64,000 nt of DNA from a bacterium (GTDB lineage: Bacteria > Armatimonadota > Abditibacteriia > Abditibacteriales > Abditibacteriaceae). The translations under genes and the position numbers were made by a program. The notes under the pieces are model-generated. The model ran no database searches. It was not told where the DNA came from and was given only the letters and a program-made list of their open reading frames with translations. This document shows, one piece after another, positions 50,864-60,221 of this stretch; the first letter of the stretch is position 1, and every line of letters begins with the position of its first letter. The DNA is taken from NCBI GenBank assembly GCA_004172935.1, contig SDZD01000004.1:62001-126000 (forward strand), given 5' to 3'.

Positions 50864-53800
50864 ATGATTAACAACCTCATACGATTCTCCATTCATAATC
50901 GCTTTTTCGTGTTGCTGTTGGCTCTGGCGTTGGGAATAGCGGGCGTTTATAACGCCTTTTTGCTTCCGATTGACGCAGTGCCCGATGTGACGAACAAACA
51001 GGTGCAAATCAACACCATCGCTCCGGCATTGGCACCCGCCGAAGTGGAGCGGCAGATCACCTTTCCGATTGAGATTGCTCTGGCAGGAATGCCGGGGCTT
51101 CAGGAAACGCGCTCGATTTCGCAGTTCGGGCTTTCGCAGGTGACGGTGATTTTCGAGGATTCGAAGGACATTTACTTTGCCCGTCAATTGATAGCCGAGC
51201 GGCTGGGGGGCATCCGCGAGGAGTTGCCGCCCGGAGCCTCGGCGCCACAGATGGGACCAGTTTCGACGGGATTGGGCGAGATTTTGAACGTGGTGGTGAC
51301 GGGCAAAGGTGACTTGATGGAGAAACGCGAAATGCTTGATTTCGTGGTTAAGCCTCAGCTCCGTACCGTGCCGGGACTTTCGGAAGTGAACTCGTTCGGC
51401 GGCTACGAGAAGCAGTTTCAGGTGGTGGTCAATCCGCAGAAGCTGCAAGCGCGCAATTTGCATTTGCGCGATGTCTCGGATGCATTGGAGAAGAACAACT
51501 CTAACGCGGGCGGTGGCTATCTTCGCAAGGGCGATGAGCAGCAGTTGGTGCGCGGCATCGGGGCGATTCAGAACGCCAGCGACATTGGGAATATCGTGTT
51601 GAAATCGGAGGATGGCATTCCGGTTTTGATTCGAGATGTCGCGGATGTGACGACTGGCGGAGGCATCCGGCAAGGGGCGCTCACCTCGAATGGAAAGGGT
51701 GAGGCCGTTATGGGCATCACCATGTTGCTGCTGGGCGAAAATGGGCGTGTGGTTGTTGAGCGAGTGAAAGACCGCATGGTTTCGATTCAGAAGACGCTGC
51801 CAGCGGGAACGAAGTTGGTGCCGTTTCTAGACCGCTCGGAGTTGATTGGGCGCACGCTGCAAACCGCGATTCGCAACCTGGCCGAAGGTGGTTTGCTGGT
51901 GGTGGGCGTGTTGTTTTTGTTCCTGTTGCAACTGCGGGCGGGGCTTATCGTGTCGAGCGTGATTCCGCTTTCGATGCTGTTCGCCATCATTGGGATGCGC
52001 TATTTCGGTGTGTCGGCGAATTTGATGAGTCTGGGGGCGGTTGACTTTGGGCTAATTGTCGATGCGGCGGTTATCATCGTTGAGAACTGCGTGCGACGGT
52101 TGGCTGAACAGCGCACCCATCTGGGGCGCGACCTGACGGAAGACGAGCGAAGGCAGGAGATTACTGATGGCGCGATTGAGGTGCGTCAGGCTTCGCAGTT
52201 CGGCGAGATTATCATTATCGCGGCCTATCTGCCGATTTTGTCGTTGGTGGGCATTGAGGGCAAGATGTTTCGCCCGATGGGCATCACGGTTATTCTGGCT
52301 CTCATCGGGGCGTTGCTATTAAGCGTGACGCTGATTCCGGCGTTGTGCGCTTACTTTCTGCGGGTGAAGCAGGAGAAGGAAAGCCCGATTATTCGAGTTG
52401 CCTCGAAGGGGTATGCGCCTTCGCTGAATTGGGCGCTCGACCATCGGGGTTGGATGGTGGGCGGAGCTACGGTGTTCTTCGTGGCGTGCGCGTCGTTGTT
52501 TCCGCGTTTGGGTTCGGAGTTCTTGCCGCAATTGAACGAGGGCGCCATTGCCATTGGCGCGGGCTATCCTCCCTCGATGAGTATTGAAACCGCGACGAAG
52601 CGCTCGACGGCTTTGGAGAAGGCGCTGTTGAAGGCGTTGCCGAACGAGATCGATACCATCGTGACGCGCATTGGGCGAGCAGAAATCGCCACCGACCCGA
52701 TGTTGCCTTCGCAGCACGACATTTTGATTTCGCTTAAGCCTCAGGAGCAGTGGAAGGGGGCACATGACCATGAAGAATTGGTCGCCAAGATGAGCAAGGT
52801 GTTGGAAGAGATGCCGGGAGTGGGAGGCTCGTTTTCGCAGCCGATTCAGTTTCGTATGAACGAGTTGATAGAAGGCATCGGTATTCGTTCGGAGTTGGGT
52901 ATCAAGATATTTGGCGACGACATGACTGTGTTGGCGTCAAAGGCCGACGAAATTGCGCGGGCTGTGCGTAGCGTGCAGGGGGCGGCCGATGTTTCGGTTG
53001 AGGAGACGGAAGGTTTGCCTGTGCTGAATATCACGCTCGACCGAGCAGCGATTGCTCGCTATGGTATCAATGTGTCGGATGTGCAGGACACTATCGAGAG
53101 TGCTGTAGGCGGCAAGGATGCGGGCGATGTGATTCAGGGCAATCGCCGCTTCGAGATTAGCGTGCGGTTGGCCGAAAGTTATCGGCGCGACCCCGAAGCT
53201 ATCGGGCGCATTACGGTGGAGTCGCCCACGGGGGCGAATATCCCGTTGTCGCAGTTGGCGAATATAGAAAGCACGCAAGGGCCTGTGCAGATTTCTCGTG
53301 AGAATGGGCAACGGCGGGTTGTGATTCAATCGAACGTGCGCGGGCGCGATCTAGGTTCGTTTGTCGATGAGGTACGGCGCGAAATCGACGCTAAGGTGAA
53401 GTTACCTGTTGGCTATCATGTCGAGTTCGGGGGCACTTACGAGCATTTGCAATCGGGGCGCGCCCGATTAATGATCGTAGTGCCGCTGACATTCGGGCTG
53501 ATTTTCCTGCTGCTGTTCACCACGTTTGGCAATGCTAAACAGGCGATGTTGGTGTTTACGGGGATTCCGTTCGCCATCACCGGGGGGATTCTGGCGCTTT
53601 ATGGGCGCGGAATGCCGTTTTCGATGTCGGCGGGCGTGGGATTCATCGCGCTGTTTGGTGTCGCGGTATTGAACGGCGTGGTGCTGGTGATGTTTATCAA
53701 CGAACTGCGCGAGAAGGGCACGGCACTGCGCGAAGCGGTGGTGCGGGGATGCTTGCTTCGCTTGCGTCCGGTGCTGATGACGGCGGCGGTGGCTTCGATT

Positions 53801-53962
53801 GGCTTTCTGCCAATGGCTTTCGGGCACGGGGCCGGGGCCGAGGTGCAGCGACCGTTGGCGACTGTGGTTATCGGGGGACTGTTAACCTCGACGCTACTGA
53901 CGCTGTTCGTGCTCCCGACGCTTTATCTGTGGTTTGAGGGGAAATCGAGTAGAAGCGTATAA
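50864..53962 (+). CDS. czcA: Heavy-metal-type RND transporter (CzcA/CusA family)
   Basis: This is the inner-membrane proton/metal antiporter (1032 residues) of a tripartite efflux pump. Blocks: VPDVTNKQVQINTIAPALAPAEVERQITFPIEIALAGMPG, a first membrane helix at 12-32, and a conserved VDFGLIVDAAVIIVENCVRRL (the HME-type helix-4 motif). Also seen are SEFLPQLNEGAIAI and the C-terminal FSMSAGVGFIALFGVAVLNGVVLVMFINELRE and LRPVLMTAAVASIGFLPMA. The helix-4 motif keeps the acidic residues but has DA instead of DG. AAGGAG at 50854-50859 precedes the ATG at 50864. It forms an operon with the preceding channel and fusion-protein genes. Likely exports Zn, Co, Cd or Cu/Ag. Confidence 0.95.
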   Translation: MINNLIRFSIHNRFFVLLLALALGIAGVYNAFLLPIDAVPDVTNKQVQINTIAPALAPAEVERQITFPIEIALAGMPGLQETRSISQFGLSQVTVIFEDSKDIYFARQLIAERLGGIREELPPGASAPQMGPVSTGLGEILNVVVTGKGDLMEKREMLDFVVKPQLRTVPGLSEVNSFGGYEKQFQVVVNPQKLQARNLHLRDVSDALEKNNSNAGGGYLRKGDEQQLVRGIGAIQNASDIGNIVLKSEDGIPVLIRDVADVTTGGGIRQGALTSNGKGEAVMGITMLLLGENGRVVVERVKDRMVSIQKTLPAGTKLVPFLDRSELIGRTLQTAIRNLAEGGLLVVGVLFLFLLQLRAGLIVSSVIPLSMLFAIIGMRYFGVSANLMSLGAVDFGLIVDAAVIIVENCVRRLAEQRTHLGRDLTEDERRQEITDGAIEVRQASQFGEIIIIAAYLPILSLVGIEGKMFRPMGITVILALIGALLLSVTLIPALCAYFLRVKQEKESPIIRVASKGYAPSLNWALDHRGWMVGGATVFFVACASLFPRLGSEFLPQLNEGAIAIGAGYPPSMSIETATKRSTALEKALLKALPNEIDTIVTRIGRAEIATDPMLPSQHDILISLKPQEQWKGAHDHEELVAKMSKVLEEMPGVGGSFSQPIQFRMNELIEGIGIRSELGIKIFGDDMTVLASKADEIARAVRSVQGAADVSVEETEGLPVLNITLDRAAIARYGINVSDVQDTIESAVGGKDAGDVIQGNRRFEISVRLAESYRRDPEAIGRITVESPTGANIPLSQLANIESTQGPVQISRENGQRRVVIQSNVRGRDLGSFVDEVRREIDAKVKLPVGYHVEFGGTYEHLQSGRARLMIVVPLTFGLIFLLLFTTFGNAKQAMLVFTGIPFAITGGILALYGRGMPFSMSAGVGFIALFGVAVLNGVVLVMFINELREKGTALREAVVRGCLLRLRPVLMTAAVASIGFLPMAFGHGAGAEVQRPLATVVIGGLLTSTLLTLFVLPTLYLWFEGKSSRSV

Positions 53963-53980
53963 AGGGGATGCAAATATTTA

Positions 53981-54018
53981 GAAAGCGCGGTGCCTTGAAA
54001 GTAAGGCGCCGCGCTTTC
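53981..54018. terminator. 16-bp bidirectional terminator
   Basis: GAAAGCGCGGTGCCTT (53981-53996) and 54003-54018 pair with one G-U-type mismatch around a 6-base loop. It lies between the convergent efflux operon and the SUKH gene. Confidence 0.83.
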
Positions 54019-54020
54019 AA

Positions 54021-54593
54021 CTATTCGTCTCTCATTTGGAGCATGTTCATAAAACGGTCAAAGGAATCCGCAACGAGATACAGGTTTTGTCTGCCTTCCA
54101 TTGGCAAACTTTTCCAAAAGAAAATTGCACCTGGCCGCAAGCCTCCGAGGGCTATGCAAATGAGGTTCGCTGCCCAATCGACTGCTATGGGAAATAGTTC
54201 TTCTGGCCAACCAATAGCTTCGGGGTATTTGGCAATATCTCTCAATAATACAAGCCCTGGATACCATTCCAAGTTGCAATTCTCGTCATCGCCCTCAAGG
54301 TTGCCTTTTACAAAGAAATAGAAGTCTGCCAGATCATTCTGTTGTGTTGAGCCACAAAAGCCATACAAGCGCAAGTTTTCTATGTGGCCTTCAAAATTTA
54401 TAGGGATAGCGGCATTGTTTGATGTGATACCGGGATAATTTCGCAGGAACTCACGATAATCTTTCGGTAAACGATGACCTAATTTGGCTTCGATGCGTTG
54501 AAGGTCGTCTTCCGTTAAAAATGGCTCCGAGTCTTGTGGGCGTGGGGGCTTGAATTCAAATTTATTGAGGATAGGTTGGTATTTGTTGGGCAT
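54021..54593 (-). CDS. SMI1/KNR4 (SUKH) domain protein
   Basis: This 190-residue protein has the SUKH fold seen in immunity proteins against contact-dependent and polymorphic toxins. Blocks: LTEDDLQRIEAKLGHRLPKDYREFLRNYPGITSNN (about 27-61), the typical N-terminal motif, then FFVKGNLEGDDENCNLEWYPGLVLLRDIAKYPEAIGWPEELFPIAVDWAANLICIALGG with the expected hydrophobic core. In bacteria these proteins may be stand-alone immunity proteins without a toxin nearby. No toxin or CdiA-like gene is found here. Base composition is somewhat lower in GC than its neighbours. It follows the epimerase gene by 15 bp on the same strand. Confidence 0.82.
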   Translation of the reverse strand: MPNKYQPILNKFEFKPPRPQDSEPFLTEDDLQRIEAKLGHRLPKDYREFLRNYPGITSNNAAIPINFEGHIENLRLYGFCGSTQQNDLADFYFFVKGNLEGDDENCNLEWYPGLVLLRDIAKYPEAIGWPEELFPIAVDWAANLICIALGGLRPGAIFFWKSLPMEGRQNLYLVADSFDRFMNMLQMRDE

Positions 54594-54608
54594 TGACTGA
54601 GTCCATAA

Positions 54609-55463
54609 TTAGCTGGGATTACGCCAACTGTATTTGGGGGTGTAGCCGAGTAGGTGCCGGGCTTTTTGGATGGAGAGTAGGGTTTCGTTGGGGGCGAGTT
54701 CTTTGGTGATGGGGACATCGGGGAAAAACTCGGATAGTAGCTGTGAGTTGGGGGTTTCGAGTACGGTTTCGGCGTTGGCTATGATGAAGACTTCGGCGCC
54801 TTTGAGTGGAGATTCGAGGGATTTGCGGATAGCTTGGGCCGCGTCGCGGGCGTCGATGTAGCCCCACAAATTCCATTTGCGGCTTTGAGGGTTGTCCTTG
54901 AATAAGGGGAAGTTGGCGTAGTCGGCGACTTCCATGACGTTGGAGAAGCGAAGGCCGATGATTTTTAGTTCGGCGTCCCAGCGGCAGAATTGCTGGGCCA
55001 TGGTTTCGCTGAGTAACTTGGAGAGCGAATAGGCGCTTTCGGGGCGACCGGGGTACTCTTCGTCGACGGGGACATAGGGGGGTGGGGAGTCGAAGGGAAG
55101 GCCGAGGACGGTTTCGCTGGAAGCCCACACAATGTTTTTGATTCCCAGTTGGCGGGCGGCTTCAAAGACGTTGTAATCGCTGAGGGTATTGTTACGGAAG
55201 GTTGTCGGGTTGGGATAGAGGCGTGGGGCGGGAATGGCTGCGAGATGGACGATGGCATCGAGGTCGTGGTTGAGGCCGTTGCCTCCTGAAAAGGCGTCGA
55301 GGGTTTGGCCGAAGTCGGTTAGATCGGCGACGATAGAGGCGCATTTGGCGGACGAGGGGATCGCCTGATCGACTACGAGGACTTCGTATCCGTGGGCGAG
55401 TAGGTCGGAGACGCAGGCGCGGCCAGCTTTGCCGCTGCCGCCAGTAACAATTACTTTGGTCAT
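54609..55463 (-). CDS. NAD-dependent epimerase/dehydratase (extended SDR)
   Basis: The 284-residue protein is an extended short-chain dehydrogenase: VIVTGGSGKAGRACVSDLLAHGYEVLVVDQ (nucleotide-binding loop GGSGKAG), DAIVHLAAIPAP, ENVWASSETVLG-like IVWASSETVLG, and the catalytic YSLSK (Tyr at about 144, Lys 148). DARDAAQAIRKSLESP is the usual end motif. The substrate is probably a nucleotide sugar. The start at the ATG at 55463 lies close to the divergent ABC transporter start. Confidence 0.92.
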   Translation of the reverse strand: MTKVIVTGGSGKAGRACVSDLLAHGYEVLVVDQAIPSSAKCASIVADLTDFGQTLDAFSGGNGLNHDLDAIVHLAAIPAPRLYPNPTTFRNNTLSDYNVFEAARQLGIKNIVWASSETVLGLPFDSPPPYVPVDEEYPGRPESAYSLSKLLSETMAQQFCRWDAELKIIGLRFSNVMEVADYANFPLFKDNPQSRKWNLWGYIDARDAAQAIRKSLESPLKGAEVFIIANAETVLETPNSQLLSEFFPDVPITKELAPNETLLSIQKARHLLGYTPKYSWRNPS

Positions 55464-55510
55464 GGGATGTGGGCAGCGTTTTGAGCAAAAGTCGCTCCCT
55501 GGGGCGACGC

Positions 55511-57373
55511 ATGTTGTTTGCAGACCTCAAACTTTGGGGGATGCCACCTTTTCACGCGCCTCCCGCGAAGAAGCCACCCTCTCCTGCCACTCTTAAGCGT
55601 GTTGTCACGCTGTTTGCCGAGCATAAGTTGCAACTAGCGGGAATTTTCGTGCTGGTGTTGGGTTCGGCGTTCGTGGGGTTGCTGGCCCCATTCTACTTAA
55701 AAACGCTGATTAACGAGGGATTGTTGAAGCGTAACATGAGCGTGGTGACACATTTCACCATTCTCACGTTGCTGGTAACAACTGGGGCAACTGCGTTGGC
55801 TTTGGGATATGGTTACCTGTCGCTGTTGGTTGGTCAGCAGATTATGCGCGACTTGCGTAATCGGCTGAACGACCATTTACAGGGTATGTCGCTAAAGTTT
55901 TGGACGCGTACGCGTACTGGCGAGGTACAGTCGCGTTTGGTCAGTGATGTTGGCGGTGTGCAAAACGTGTTGTCGGACACGGCTGCGAACGTGTTGAGCA
56001 ATGTTGCCACAGTTTTGAGTACGTTGGTGGCGATGATTTACATGGACTGGCGCTTGACTCTGCTCAGTGTCGGGATTTTGCCGCTGTTCGCGTTTATAGC
56101 ATCGCGTGTGGGTGAGATGTCTCGCGGCCTTCGATTGACTAATCAGAAGCAGTTGGCGGATTTGAACTCCACTATGGGCGAGACGCTATCGGTTTCGGGG
56201 GTGCTGCTTTCGAAGACGAACGGACGGCGGGCGCTGACGGCGCAGAAATTCGCGCGTGAAAACGATGCCTTGACGCAGACCGGGTTGAAGCTGGCGATGT
56301 TGATGCGCGTGTTTTTCAACTTGATTGGGCTGAGTTTTTCGCTGACTCCGGCGTTGGTGTACTGGCTCGCAGGTTGGCTTTCGACGCATAGCGCGTCGGC
56401 GCTGACTATTGGTACTATCGTGGCGTTTTCGTCGTTGCAAGGGCGCTTGTTCTTTCCGCTGACTTCGCTGTTGAACGTGCAGGTCGAAGTTAATTCGGCG
56501 TTGGCGCTGTTCGACCGCATCTTTGAGTACCTAGATTTACCGCAGGAGATTACCGATGCACCAGATGCCATCGAGCTGACTTCCGAACAGGTGCGTGGAG
56601 ATGTTGAGTTCAAGAACGTTGGGTTCTTCTATGACCAAGACCAAGCGAGGCCGACGCTCCAAAACATCAATTTGAGCGTGCGACCAGGGGAGCAGATCGC
56701 GTTGGTTGGGCCGTCGGGTTCGGGAAAAACGACGATGACTTACCTTATCTCGCGCCTATATGATGCGACTTCGGGTTCGGTTTCGATTGATGGACACGAT
56801 GTTCGGCAAATCAAGCTCGATTGTCTGGGGCAAATCGTGGGCGTGGTAACGCAGGAAAGTTTTCTGTTGCACGACACCATCCGCGAGAATTTGCGCTATG
56901 CGCGGCCGGATGCGACCGATGAGCAGTTGATTGCAGCGGCGCGTGCGGCGGCGATTCACGACCATATCGCGAGTTTGCCGGAAGGGTACGATACGGTTGT
57001 GGGCGAGCGTGGCACAAAATTGAGTGGCGGTCAGAAGCAGCGCATTGCTATTGCGCGGGCGATTTTGAAGAATCCGCCGATTCTGGTGCTGGATGAGGCA
57101 ACCAGTGCGCTTGATACGCAGAGCGAACGGTTGATTCAGGAAGCGCTGGCGAGGCTGTCGAGCGGGCGCACGACGTTCGCAATTGCACACCGACTTTCGA
57201 CGGTGCTGAATGCCGATCAGATTTTGGTGTTGGAGCAGGGAGTTGTGGTGGAAAGAGGAACGCACGCGCAGCTGCTAGAAATGAACGGGAGCTATGCGCG
57301 ATTGTATGCGGCTCAGTTTGAGAACGATGCGACGCCTGAGAATGTTGAAAATGCGTCTGTTACGGCTTCCTAA
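55511..57373 (+). CDS. ABC exporter (MsbA-like), fused membrane and ATPase domains
   Basis: The 620-residue half-transporter has six membrane helices (about 35-330) and a nucleotide-binding domain (about 365-595). The ATPase shows VGPSGSGKTTM (Walker A), VTQESFLLHDTIRENLRYARP (Q-loop), LSGGQKQRIAIARAIL (signature), ILVLDEATSALD (Walker B) and IAHRLST (switch). It could move lipids or lipopolysaccharide (MsbA), drugs or peptides. The start is unsure: ATG 55511 is used, GTG 55469 and ATG 55541 are also in frame, and there is no strong ribosome binding site. The next gene follows 18 bp later. Confidence 0.93.
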   Translation: MLFADLKLWGMPPFHAPPAKKPPSPATLKRVVTLFAEHKLQLAGIFVLVLGSAFVGLLAPFYLKTLINEGLLKRNMSVVTHFTILTLLVTTGATALALGYGYLSLLVGQQIMRDLRNRLNDHLQGMSLKFWTRTRTGEVQSRLVSDVGGVQNVLSDTAANVLSNVATVLSTLVAMIYMDWRLTLLSVGILPLFAFIASRVGEMSRGLRLTNQKQLADLNSTMGETLSVSGVLLSKTNGRRALTAQKFARENDALTQTGLKLAMLMRVFFNLIGLSFSLTPALVYWLAGWLSTHSASALTIGTIVAFSSLQGRLFFPLTSLLNVQVEVNSALALFDRIFEYLDLPQEITDAPDAIELTSEQVRGDVEFKNVGFFYDQDQARPTLQNINLSVRPGEQIALVGPSGSGKTTMTYLISRLYDATSGSVSIDGHDVRQIKLDCLGQIVGVVTQESFLLHDTIRENLRYARPDATDEQLIAAARAAAIHDHIASLPEGYDTVVGERGTKLSGGQKQRIAIARAILKNPPILVLDEATSALDTQSERLIQEALARLSSGRTTFAIAHRLSTVLNADQILVLEQGVVVERGTHAQLLEMNGSYARLYAAQFENDATPENVENASVTAS

Positions 57374-57391
57374 TCGCAATAGAGAGAGGTA

Positions 57392-58204
57392 ATGTACAGC
57401 AGGTTGGTTCAACGGTGGGAAGAAGTCCCTTTAAAGTGGAAGGGTATCGTGCTGGCAGTCTTGCCCTTGCTTGTGTTGCTGATCTCGGCTGGGACGGCGC
57501 TATGGGGCAATCAGTACCGCAAACGCACCGAAAGCGCGTTGGCTCATCATATCGCGCTCTCGAATGCTCTTGAGGATGTGCAGTTCCTGATTATCAATGC
57601 CGAGACGGGGACGCGCGGTTATTTGCTGACGCGGCGCAGCGAGTTTTTAGAGCCGTTTCGGCGCGCACAGCGCGAGTTGCCGCCGCGCCGTAAGGAGTTG
57701 GAAGAGTTGGTGGCCTCTGAACCCGGCGAGGGGCCGCGACTCGCGAAGACGCAGAGCCTTCAACGTATCGAGACTTTGTTGAGCGAACAGATGAAGAATT
57801 TGACGGCGATGCAGGGGCTTACTAATGTTTCGGTTTCGTCCCTATTGCCTCGATTTGAACAAAGCAAGCGTGATATGGATGCGTTGCGTGTAGAGTTGCG
57901 GCAGATGCGCCGAGGGGAAGAGAGCCTGATGACCGAGCGCATGAACGACATCGCCCGCATACGGCGCCGCGATTACATCGGTATCGCGCTCACATTTTTG
58001 GTGGGTATTATCGCGCGGGCGGTGTGGGTTTATTTGTTCAACACGGGAATCAATACGCGGTTGGAACGGGTGATAGCTAACTTGAGAGCGCGTGAGAATG
58101 GCGAAAAGTTGCCTCATGACGCGACGACAACTCCTGATGCTCTGGGGGATTTAGAACGCGAAATTGCCGCTTTGGCTTCTGGTTCGCAGTCGGTTTCCAA
58201 GTAG
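57392..58204 (+). CDS. CHASE3-domain membrane protein without output domain
   Basis: The 270-residue protein has a first membrane helix (about 18-40, GIVLAVLPLLVLLISAGTALWG). An extracytoplasmic helical CHASE3-type domain follows (about 45-185: ALAHHIALSNALEDVQFLIINAETGTRGYLLTRRSEFLEPFRRAQRELPPRRKELEELVAS), where the ETGxRGYLLT motif is the family signature. A second helix (about 198-218, YIGIALTFLVGIIARAVWVYLF) leads to a HAMP-like stretch (NTGINTRLERVIANLRARENGEKLP). No kinase, cyclase or MCP domain follows. It starts 18 bp after the ABC gene, with AGAGAGAGG upstream, so they are probably co-transcribed. Confidence 0.8.
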   Translation: MYSRLVQRWEEVPLKWKGIVLAVLPLLVLLISAGTALWGNQYRKRTESALAHHIALSNALEDVQFLIINAETGTRGYLLTRRSEFLEPFRRAQRELPPRRKELEELVASEPGEGPRLAKTQSLQRIETLLSEQMKNLTAMQGLTNVSVSSLLPRFEQSKRDMDALRVELRQMRRGEESLMTERMNDIARIRRRDYIGIALTFLVGIIARAVWVYLFNTGINTRLERVIANLRARENGEKLPHDATTTPDALGDLEREIAALASGSQSVSK

Positions 58205-58243
58205 CCAGTCCTTTGAAGAAAGAGAGCTTGGCAAACTGGGTTC

Positions 58244-59221
58244 GTGCCACCTGTTTCGTCTGCGCTCGTTTCGATTTGTATTCCCGCGTTTAATCGCCCC
58301 TCTTTGCTTGTTGAATGCGTGAGGGCTGCGTTGGGGCAGTCGTATGAGAACGTCGAGGTATTGATTGGCGACGATTCGCGTGATGATTCGAGCGAGGTGG
58401 CGTTGCGCGAAGCTGGATTACTTGAGCGTGTGGGATATGAACGCCATAGTCCATCGTTGGGGCAGGCGCGCAATGTGAACCGATTACTGGAGCGGGCGCG
58501 TGGCGAGAGGATCGTGCTTATCCACGATGACGATTGGTTGTTGCCCGACGCGGTGCGGGATTTAGACCTCGCATGGCACGGAACGAAGAACACACAGGTT
58601 TGTTTCGGTTTGCAAGCGGTCGCGGATGCCAATGGGAAGGTTTCGGATGAGGCGACTGCGAAATTGAATGCCGAATATGGGCGCGTTCCATCGCGCTTTG
58701 GTGTGCAGAAGGAGCCACGGTGGAGCGCACTGATGGGGCAGATTCCCAACAATGGGTGGATGGTCGAGACGGCGCTGGCGCAGTTGGTAAGTTACTCGGA
58801 TTCGGAAGAGGTTTCGCACGCTTGCGATTTCGATTTTGGGTTGCGATTGGCGCAGAAAAGCGTGAAGAGTGGCGGCGCATGGGTGCTGTGTGAGCAGATT
58901 GTCTCGGTGGTGCGTCTATCGGACAACTCGATTCTGAGGTCGGCGGGGCCGCGCACCAATTACTCGGATGCGACATGGAATTTGATTGAGAAGTACGAGT
59001 TACCGCCCGAAGGCGAGGTGTGGCGTCGCGACCGACTGCGGCGCACAGCGCTGGGCGCGGTTAAAAAGTGGTTGTCGCAGGGGCAGAACTTGCGGGCCGC
59101 GCGCGCTTATTTCAGTGGCAATTTCCCGCCGCGTCGGCGCCTATCTAAGCGAGGTATGATGCTGGGGGCGATGCTGTTTTTACCGCTGGCACTCAATCGC
59201 TTGTTGCTGCGTAAGCTGTGA
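58244..59221 (+). CDS. Family 2 glycosyltransferase
   Basis: The 325-residue GT-A fold protein has SALVSICIPAFNRPSLLVECVRAALGQSYENVEVLIGDDSRDDS and ERIVLIHDDDWLLPDAVRDL (DXD-type metal site, about residue 90). A C-terminal extension with basic and hydrophobic parts (LGAMLFLPLALNRLLLRKL) may tie it to the membrane. It starts at GTG 58244, 39 bp after the CHASE3 stop. The donor and acceptor are unknown; surface polysaccharide is likely. Confidence 0.88.
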   Translation: MPPVSSALVSICIPAFNRPSLLVECVRAALGQSYENVEVLIGDDSRDDSSEVALREAGLLERVGYERHSPSLGQARNVNRLLERARGERIVLIHDDDWLLPDAVRDLDLAWHGTKNTQVCFGLQAVADANGKVSDEATAKLNAEYGRVPSRFGVQKEPRWSALMGQIPNNGWMVETALAQLVSYSDSEEVSHACDFDFGLRLAQKSVKSGGAWVLCEQIVSVVRLSDNSILRSAGPRTNYSDATWNLIEKYELPPEGEVWRRDRLRRTALGAVKKWLSQGQNLRAARAYFSGNFPPRRRLSKRGMMLGAMLFLPLALNRLLLRKL

Positions 59222-59289
59222 GGGACGTGTTTTGCTTATGCGCTTAAATAGGAGCGCAACTTCGACTTGTGTTGGTATTCCAAACAGAG

Positions 59290-60144
59290 ATGTTCACCTC
59301 GAATTTAATATGGATGTGTGCTGTTCTTGGAGTTTGTGCTTTGGCTGCGTGCGCGCAGACTGCCCCAGCAACGGCTGCCCCCGATGGAATGAAATTGGTG
59401 TGGAGCGATGAGTTCGATAAAGACGGCGCGCCCGACCCGAAGAACTGGGGTTTTGAAACGGGGTACGCGCGTAATGAGGAAGACCAGTGGTATCAGAGCG
59501 ACAATGCAATGGTGAAAGATGGCTTGCTCGTCATTGAGGCCAAGCGCGAACAGAAGCCCAACCCGACTTACAAGGAGGGTTCGACCGAGTGGCGCACTAA
59601 GAGGAAAAATATCGAGTTCACGTCGTCGAGCCTTTCGACTAATAATTTGCATTCGTGGACTTATGGGCGCTTTGAAATGCGCGCTCGCATTCCGGTTGAC
59701 AGTGGGTTGTGGCCCGCCTTCTGGACGGTCGGGCAGACGGGAGAGTGGCCCAAAGGCGGAGAAATCGACATCATGGAATTTTATAGGGGGAAAGTGCTGG
59801 CTAACATCGCTTGGGGCACTGACCGCCGCTGGAATGCGAAGTGGAACTCGAAATCGAAAGCAGTCGCCGATTGGAACGACCCGCAATGGGCGCAGAAATT
59901 CCATGTGTGGGCGATGGACTGGGACGCTGAGAAAATTACCCTTTCGGTGGATGGTGAGGTGTTGAACACGCAACTGCTGAAAGACACGGTGAACTCGGAT
60001 GGCACAGGCATTAATCCGTTCAATAGCCCACAGTTCATCATTCTGAATCTGGCTTTGGGCGGACAGAATGGCGGCGATCTATCGAAGACGACTTTTCCGC
60101 AGAAATATGAAGTCGATTATGTGCGCGTTTATCAGAAGGGATAA
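59290..60144 (+). CDS. GH16 family beta-glucanase-like lipoprotein
   Basis: The 284-residue protein has a lipoprotein signal: LGVCALAAC, with Cys at residue about 22 in the lipobox LAAC. The catalytic domain starts MKLVWSDEFDKDG and has GRFEMRARIPVDSGLWPAFWTVG and the active-site motif GEIDIMEF (both Glu are the nucleophile and acid/base). It ends with FPQKYEVDYVRVYQ. GH16 enzymes cleave laminarin, lichenin, agar or carrageenan; subfamily cannot be told. The ATG at 59290 gives the lipoprotein signal; an upstream in-frame start at 59269 would add seven residues. Confidence 0.92.
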   Translation: MFTSNLIWMCAVLGVCALAACAQTAPATAAPDGMKLVWSDEFDKDGAPDPKNWGFETGYARNEEDQWYQSDNAMVKDGLLVIEAKREQKPNPTYKEGSTEWRTKRKNIEFTSSSLSTNNLHSWTYGRFEMRARIPVDSGLWPAFWTVGQTGEWPKGGEIDIMEFYRGKVLANIAWGTDRRWNAKWNSKSKAVADWNDPQWAQKFHVWAMDWDAEKITLSVDGEVLNTQLLKDTVNSDGTGINPFNSPQFIILNLALGGQNGGDLSKTTFPQKYEVDYVRVYQKG

Positions 60145-60172
60145 ATTCGTCACATCGAGTGAATGCGAACAA

Positions 60173-60203
60173 AAAAGCGCGCCCAGTTTCTGGGCGCGCT
60201 TTT
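60173..60203. terminator. Perfect 14-bp bidirectional terminator
   Basis: AAAAGCGCGCCCAG (60173-60186) and CTGGGCGCGCTTTT (60190-60203) are exact complements around a 3-base loop. It sits between the convergent GH16 and pilT genes. Confidence 0.9.
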
Positions 60204-60221
60204 GTTGATTGGAGTACGGTT

